From Methanobacterium sp. Maddingley MBC34 (GTDB lineage Archaea; Methanobacteriota; Methanobacteria; Methanobacteriales; Methanobacteriaceae): a DNA stretch of 38,365 nt. The notes below the pieces were generated by a model. The model did not search any database. It was not told the DNA's origin and saw only the letters and a program-made list of their open reading frames with translations. The position numbers were made by a program, and so were the translations under genes. Positions 35,910 through 38,365 of the stretch are shown one piece after another; the stretch's first letter is position 1; each line of letters opens with the position of its first letter. Location of the stretch: contig AMGN01000046.1 of NCBI GenBank assembly GCA_000309865.1, positions 1 through 38,365 on the forward strand, written 5' to 3'.

Positions 35910-37499
35910 TCAATGTTGTTCATTTTTGTAATGCTCATAGATAGTTTCTAAAAGTTTTGACATTTTTTCACCAATGATCTTATATTCTTTAGCCCTTAGA
36001 TTGGCTATTGAAACTCTCAATGACCAGGGTGACATGTCAAAACCCGCGCCCGGCAGCACCACAATTGAATACAGGTCAGCTAAGGCGAATACAAATGAAA
36101 GGGGATTGTATATTTTTTCCATCCAACGAGCAAAGGCAGCCCCGTACCTTTCTTTGGCAACAGCTATTATATCAATTATGGCATAATAGTTGGTTCCAGT
36201 GTAATCTATTTCAGTTGATAACCCAAATGCCTTATATAATTTATGGATTCTATGGTTAAGTGTCTGTTCAGTACCTTTTATGTATAAACTATTATCTTCA
36301 AGTAGGAAAAATAAAGCAAACAGAGTCATCTGTGCCTGTTGAGGTAAAGATAAACCTGCAGTGTGTTTCAGTGCCACTGAACGGCTATCTGCCACCATTC
36401 GATCGATGAACTTCATCTTTTCTGGTTCCAGACATACACATCCATATCTCTGGTTTAACATTTCTCGATCACTATCACTCTGCCTGACTATCATCTCGTC
36501 TATCCTGTTTTTTTCATGCATTGCAATTACTCCTAACCTCCAACCGGTGCAGCCCAGATGCTTTGAAAATGAATATACACAGATGGTATTTGAGGGAATT
36601 TCTGCCATTAAAGACTGGAAGTTATCCACAAAGGTAGCATAAACATCATCGGTGATGATTATTAATTTAGGATTATGGTTTTTTACAATATCAACTATTT
36701 TATCCAGAGTTTCCTGTCTGATAGCCTTTGATTGAGGGTTTCCAGGATTCACAACAAAAAATGCCTTTATGGATGGACTTTTAAGCTTATCTATTTCTGA
36801 GTCAGGATATTGCCAGTCATCAGATTCATCAGCTTTAATCTCCACTTCCACCAGGTCATAGTTACTTAAACGGGGTATTTCAAGGTAAGGCGTAAATATC
36901 GGGGAGCCGATAGCTATCTTATCCCCCTTATGGATGAGATTATTTTCAAATAAAGAGTCGAAAACATATTTTATGGCACCAGTACCCCCTTCAGTGGCGA
37001 ACAAATCAAATCTACCCAATCCCTTTTGATTATTACATAAAAAATTGAGTAAAAAGGTATGGATGACTTTTTCAGTATGTGGTCGTATCCTATCCGGTTC
37101 TGGGTAAAAATCTCCAATTGTTCCAGTTACAAGTTCGTATATCCAGGCATCTGGAGTAAAACCCAAATTTTCAATTCCGTAATTGATGGATTCTTCCAAA
37201 AATCCAATACCTGGATAATCCTGGTGTTTTATGAGAAAATTTTGGAACCTTTCTGCAATCCCATTGATTTCAGGATGTAAACCACCATGGGGATATATGA
37301 ATGTGCGTTTAGATTCTTCTATTGCAAAATGGCCCAGGGTAAAAAAAGCTTCCCGTGGAGTGGTTGCTATCCAGTTAGGATTTCCACGACCTGCATTTAA
37401 GAGGGTGCGATCTTGGAAGTTCCCGGCTAATTTGGTTAATTCAAACTGGATTTCAAAGGGACTAAGTTCCATATATTGTTGTAATTTTTCATAATCCAT
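35910..37499 (-). CDS. asdA: Aspartate 4-decarboxylase/aspartate aminotransferase (PLP)
   Basis: 529 aa fold-type I PLP enzyme; the unusual length and the N-terminal extension match the bifunctional aspartate beta-decarboxylase family rather than ordinary aminotransferases. It converts aspartate to alanine and CO2, with transaminase side activity. The PLP lysine is Lys313 in YSFSKHLGCTGWRLG, close to its position in bacterial AsdA. Other marks are LLNAGRGNPNWIATTPREAF at the N-terminus, FVVNPGNPQSKA, and ITDDVYATFVD. GAGG precedes the ATG. The family is mostly bacterial, so acquisition by transfer is plausible. It may supply alanine or recover CO2. It is probably in one transcript with cofH, without an obvious pathway link. 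Confidence 0.9.
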   Translation of the reverse strand: MDYEKLQQYMELSPFEIQFELTKLAGNFQDRTLLNAGRGNPNWIATTPREAFFTLGHFAIEESKRTFIYPHGGLHPEINGIAERFQNFLIKHQDYPGIGFLEESINYGIENLGFTPDAWIYELVTGTIGDFYPEPDRIRPHTEKVIHTFLLNFLCNNQKGLGRFDLFATEGGTGAIKYVFDSLFENNLIHKGDKIAIGSPIFTPYLEIPRLSNYDLVEVEIKADESDDWQYPDSEIDKLKSPSIKAFFVVNPGNPQSKAIRQETLDKIVDIVKNHNPKLIIITDDVYATFVDNFQSLMAEIPSNTICVYSFSKHLGCTGWRLGVIAMHEKNRIDEMIVRQSDSDREMLNQRYGCVCLEPEKMKFIDRMVADSRSVALKHTAGLSLPQQAQMTLFALFFLLEDNSLYIKGTEQTLNHRIHKLYKAFGLSTEIDYTGTNYYAIIDIIAVAKERYGAAFARWMEKIYNPLSFVFALADLYSIVVLPGAGFDMSPWSLRVSIANLRAKEYKIIGEKMSKLLETIYEHYKNEQH

Positions 37500-37642
37500 G
37501 GTATTTTCCTCATTTCAATAAAGGAAATCATATAATTTGATTAAGAGAAAATTTCTTAACATTTAATTGAGGTTAAATAAGATTAATATGATAAAATAGT
37601 TATTTAAAAAATAGTGAATTTTAATTGTAAATTTTATTTGAT

Positions 37643-37885
37643 CTAACCCTCTATCCTATCTACATTGAGATACCCATAGCTGTCCACCAATTCTTTAAAT
37701 GTGCCAGCAGCGGTTGTAGCTTCCAAAGCTCCTTCAATATCTTTGAGAATGTCTGCATCTCTAAGTTTAGCTTCAACATCTGAGTAATCCTTTTTAAGTA
37801 CAATGGTCACTGAGATTTTGTCATCTTCAAATTTACAAACCTTATGTCCATTAATATCCGTTGCTAAGCTTATTTTACCATTCAT
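37643..37885 (-). CDS. Small hypothetical protein
   Basis: 80 aa, cytosolic, acidic. It starts MNGKISLATDINGHKVCKFE and has a beta-rich first half and a helical second half (ILKDIEGALEATTAAGTFKEL). AGGTGTTATA precedes the ATG, supporting translation. No family recognised. It lies about 140 bases upstream of the asdA start on the same strand. Confidence 0.65.
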   Translation of the reverse strand: MNGKISLATDINGHKVCKFEDDKISVTIVLKKDYSDVEAKLRDADILKDIEGALEATTAAGTFKELVDSYGYLNVDRIEG

Positions 37886-38100
37886 TATAACACCTGTTCC
37901 CCTTTTATGAACTGTTTTACACTTGAAGTGTATGTCTAATCTATGTGTTCATTAATAGTAGAAGTAATTATTATTTTTCTTTTTTTATCATATAATTTGA
38001 TGGTATTGATGGGTGATAACTAATCCTTTAGTCTACTAAATTAAATTTAATGAAATTAGATAAGATGTTTTAATGAATAATAATTATTGGGGTGAAATAT

Positions 38101-38181
38101 ATGGGTGAAAATGTTACTGCAGTGGCCATTGTCACACACAGTTTAAAAGAGGGAATGACCTTCTTTTTAAAATTGAAATGA
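38101..38181 (+). CDS. Possible 26-codon ORF upstream of mer
   Basis: ATG at 38101 follows GGGGTGA (38089-38095) at a 5-base spacing, a strong site. It encodes MGENVTAVAIVTHSLKEG and eight more residues, then TGA. The start looks like the beginning of a normal cytosolic protein that ends early, so it may be the head of a truncated gene or a small protein. No family recognised. Confidence 0.35.
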   Translation: MGENVTAVAIVTHSLKEGMTFFLKLK

Positions 38182-38263
38182 TATTTTTTTAACCTATATT
38201 TTGAAGTATATAAACAACTACAATATATTTTAAAAGTTATATTTTGTTAAATATTGTAAATCA

Positions 38264-38272
38264 TTTTATATA
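38264..38272 (+). promoter_or_regulatory. TATA box upstream of mer
   Basis: TTTTATATA about 38-44 bases before the ATG, with AAATCA as a weak BRE. Transcription would start near 38294, leaving a short leader with the GAGGTGGT ribosome binding site. Confidence 0.6.
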
Positions 38273-38307
38273 CTATGAGTTACATACTATCCTACAGAGG
38301 TGGTATT

Positions 38308-38365
<58 letters not shown>

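Overview
The window looks like chromosome of a mesophilic, AT-rich hydrogenotrophic methanogen of the order Methanobacteriales, most likely Methanobacterium. Evidence: the start of mer (F420-dependent methylene-H4MPT reductase) at the right edge; cofH for coenzyme F420; a pseudomurein-binding-repeat protein; a receiver protein with a methanogen-type output domain; NucS; archaeal BRE/TATA promoters; and GGAGGTGAT-type ribosome binding sites mixed with apparently leaderless genes. I found no rRNA, tRNA, CRISPR array, insertion sequence or prophage.

Layout. 1-2.9 kb: acetate module (AMP-forming acetyl-CoA synthetase plus SatP/YaaH acetate transporter) ending in a clear terminator. 3-6.7 kb (minus): tautomerase, a two-repeat pseudomurein-binding protein without signal peptide, a GMC-type flavoprotein with a ferredoxin-like cysteine motif, and a small membrane protein. 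6.9-9.7 kb: DtxR-type metal regulator, HEAT-repeat protein, HIT hydrolase and ZIP metal transporter. 9.9-13.8 kb: drug-type MFS exporter, small membrane protein, small acidic protein, and an HtpX-like M48 protease. 14.1-17.6 kb: NucS, a small zinc protein, and a MoxR-type AAA+/CoxE-like VWA pair whose ATPase seems to start at an AUC codon. 17.9-24.1 kb: a cell-surface and accessory block with two membrane-anchored M14/aspartoacylase-like proteins, a TRAM protein, a possible PD-(D/E)xK nuclease, a large secreted terpenoid-cyclase-fold plus DUF11 protein, and a lone TIR-like protein. 24.2-27 kb: small protein, nitrilase-family amidohydrolase, GNAT and a second HEAT protein. 27.2-31 kb: a soluble multi-PAS/GAF histidine kinase with a receiver protein. 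31.2-34.6 kb: small exported protein, a frameshifted YhgE/Pip remnant, NudC, and a secreted PG-binding/transglutaminase-like protein whose best start is AUU. 34.8-38.4 kb: cofH, aspartate 4-decarboxylase, two small ORFs and the start of mer.

How the genes may work together. acs and satP should bring in and activate acetate for biosynthesis. The pseudomurein-binding protein, the PG-binding/cysteine-peptidase-like protein and the two M14-like proteins suggest several scattered envelope-remodelling functions. The DtxR regulator and ZIP transporter suggest metal homeostasis. The kinase and receiver protein form a plausible two-component pair. No single large new operon is evident. The most unusual signals are two genes with strong Shine-Dalgarno sites followed by AUC or AUU instead of a normal start, the secreted cyclase-fold protein behind a long structured leader, and the isolated TIR-like and nuclease-like proteins.
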